7,182 nt of DNA, taken from Roseovarius sp. GTDB taxonomy: Bacteria > Pseudomonadota > Alphaproteobacteria > Rhodobacterales > Rhodobacteraceae. The DNA lies in assembly GCA_023260815.1 (NCBI GenBank), contig JALQUE010000383.1, positions 1-7,182 on the forward strand. The letters are read 5' to 3'. The notes under the pieces were generated by a model that did not search any database, was not told where the DNA came from, and saw nothing but the letters and a program-made list of their open reading frames with translations. Below, piece after piece: positions 6,904 to 7,182 of this stretch. A program made the translations under genes and the position numbers. Within the stretch, counting starts at the first letter, position 1; each line of letters opens with the position of its first letter.

Positions 6904-7182
6904 ACGCCGGGAAGCACGGCTGGGGGACCACCTTACAGGGGGGATAAGTCAGGCAATATACACCCGGAACTGCCCACTTTCGGCCAAAACGGCCAGTTTT
7001 CAATTTTGCTCGGGCAGGATGGACCTAGCTGCCAATGACATCCCGTGAGCAGCATGCCCTGATGTTTTCCAGAGGGTTCACAACCAAGGGAGAACAATTT
7101 GTCGTCAAACGCACCCAAATGGGGTGTGGGGCATGGTGCAGAGCAAAACGCACACCCATAGATTGCAGAATGAAAATTGATC
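6904..7182. other. Non-GTA sequence replacing the gp14 5' end; no gene recognised, possible mobile-element end
   Basis: From about 6904 the sequence no longer encodes GTA protein on either strand, and composition changes: by hand count about 52% GC over 6961-7182, against 80% in 6841-6900. No convincing coding region is seen. The minus strand is open from the window edge to a stop at 6933-6935, but its Cys/Pro/Gly-rich translation matches no family I know. Near the junction, minus-strand CTGTAAGGTGGTCCCCC (6940-6924) and the repeat-rich block CACTTTCGGCCAAAACGGCC (6975-6994) remind me of ends of IS21-type insertion sequences, but this is memory of style, not an identification. No second end or target duplication is inside the window. 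Confidence 0.4.
6970..7017. repeat. Imperfect inverted repeat in the low-GC end region
   Basis: CTGCCC (6970-6975) pairs with GGGCAG (7012-7017). Inside lies a smaller hairpin, AAAAC (6986-6990) with GTTTT (6996-7000), flanked by two GGCC tetramers. The whole block could fold on either strand. It may be a transposon-end binding region or a weak terminator; there is no U run after it on either strand, so the role stays open. Confidence 0.35.

Noticed and set aside
6955..6960. TATATT on the minus strand as an outward promoter driving the gp14/gp15 remnant
   Set aside because: No acceptable -35 box 15-19 bases upstream; a single A/T hexamer is not enough to claim a promoter.
5062..7038. A 658-codon open frame on the plus strand
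   Set aside because: Antisense to the tail-tip and peptidase genes, Arg/His/Pro-rich, with no domain and no good ribosome-binding context. Its length comes from GC bias.
6933..7118. A 61-codon minus-strand frame in the low-GC tail
   Set aside because: It starts with TTG, has Cys/Pro-rich odd composition and no recognisable domain; chance opening is likely.
7099..7161. A possible 20-residue plus-strand leader peptide starting TTG, with AGGGAG upstream
   Set aside because: Very short, non-ATG start and no adjacent gene inside the window; cannot be separated from chance.

Overview
This window reads as GC-rich alphaproteobacterial chromosome, most likely order Rhodobacterales (Roseobacter/Rhodobacter group). 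Two things support this: the single-lipoyl-domain PDH E2 protein has the typical alphaproteobacterial form, and the minus strand carries the distal tail genes of a Rhodobacter-type gene transfer agent (GTA), a domesticated, vertically inherited prophage of that lineage. No species can be named from the sequence alone.

Layout, left to right. (1) 14-1363 (+): pdhC, the dihydrolipoamide acetyltransferase (E2) of pyruvate dehydrogenase, probably the last gene of a pdh operon that begins outside the window. (2) 1387-1418: a perfect 13-bp hairpin between convergent pdhC and cysE, suited to terminate both. (3) 1471-2286 (-): cysE, serine O-acetyltransferase, with its own Shine-Dalgarno and a possible promoter in the 126-bp gap behind it. 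(4) 2413-6531 (-): a 1372-residue GTA host-interaction/tail-tip protein (gp15, 'megatron' type) with a glycoside-hydrolase-like TIM barrel and a phage-tail region. (5) 6535-6903 (-): the C-terminal part of the GTA NlpC/P60 cell-wall peptidase (gp14). Its reading frame overlaps the gp15 ribosome-binding site, so the two genes are translationally coupled. (6) 6904-7182: about 280 bases of clearly lower GC with no convincing gene. GTA homology stops abruptly here.

Within a GTA particle, gp14 and gp15 act together at the tail tip: the peptidase opens peptidoglycan and the large tip protein contacts and penetrates the recipient envelope. Here gp14 has lost its 5' end just upstream of the catalytic cysteine codon, and unrelated sequence replaces it. 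The locus is therefore broken or interrupted (insertion element, rearrangement or assembly join), and the rest of the GTA cluster is not visible. The gp15 frame itself is intact, but it carries an unusual Pro/Ser-rich insert of roughly 55 residues at the edge of the TIM barrel. pdhC and cysE are ordinary housekeeping genes of central carbon and cysteine metabolism; each shows one small sequence oddity (lipoyl motif VTDKA; CysE C-terminus without a terminal Ile).

I found no CRISPR array, RNA gene or new defence-type system. The most interesting content is the broken GTA junction and the modified gp15.
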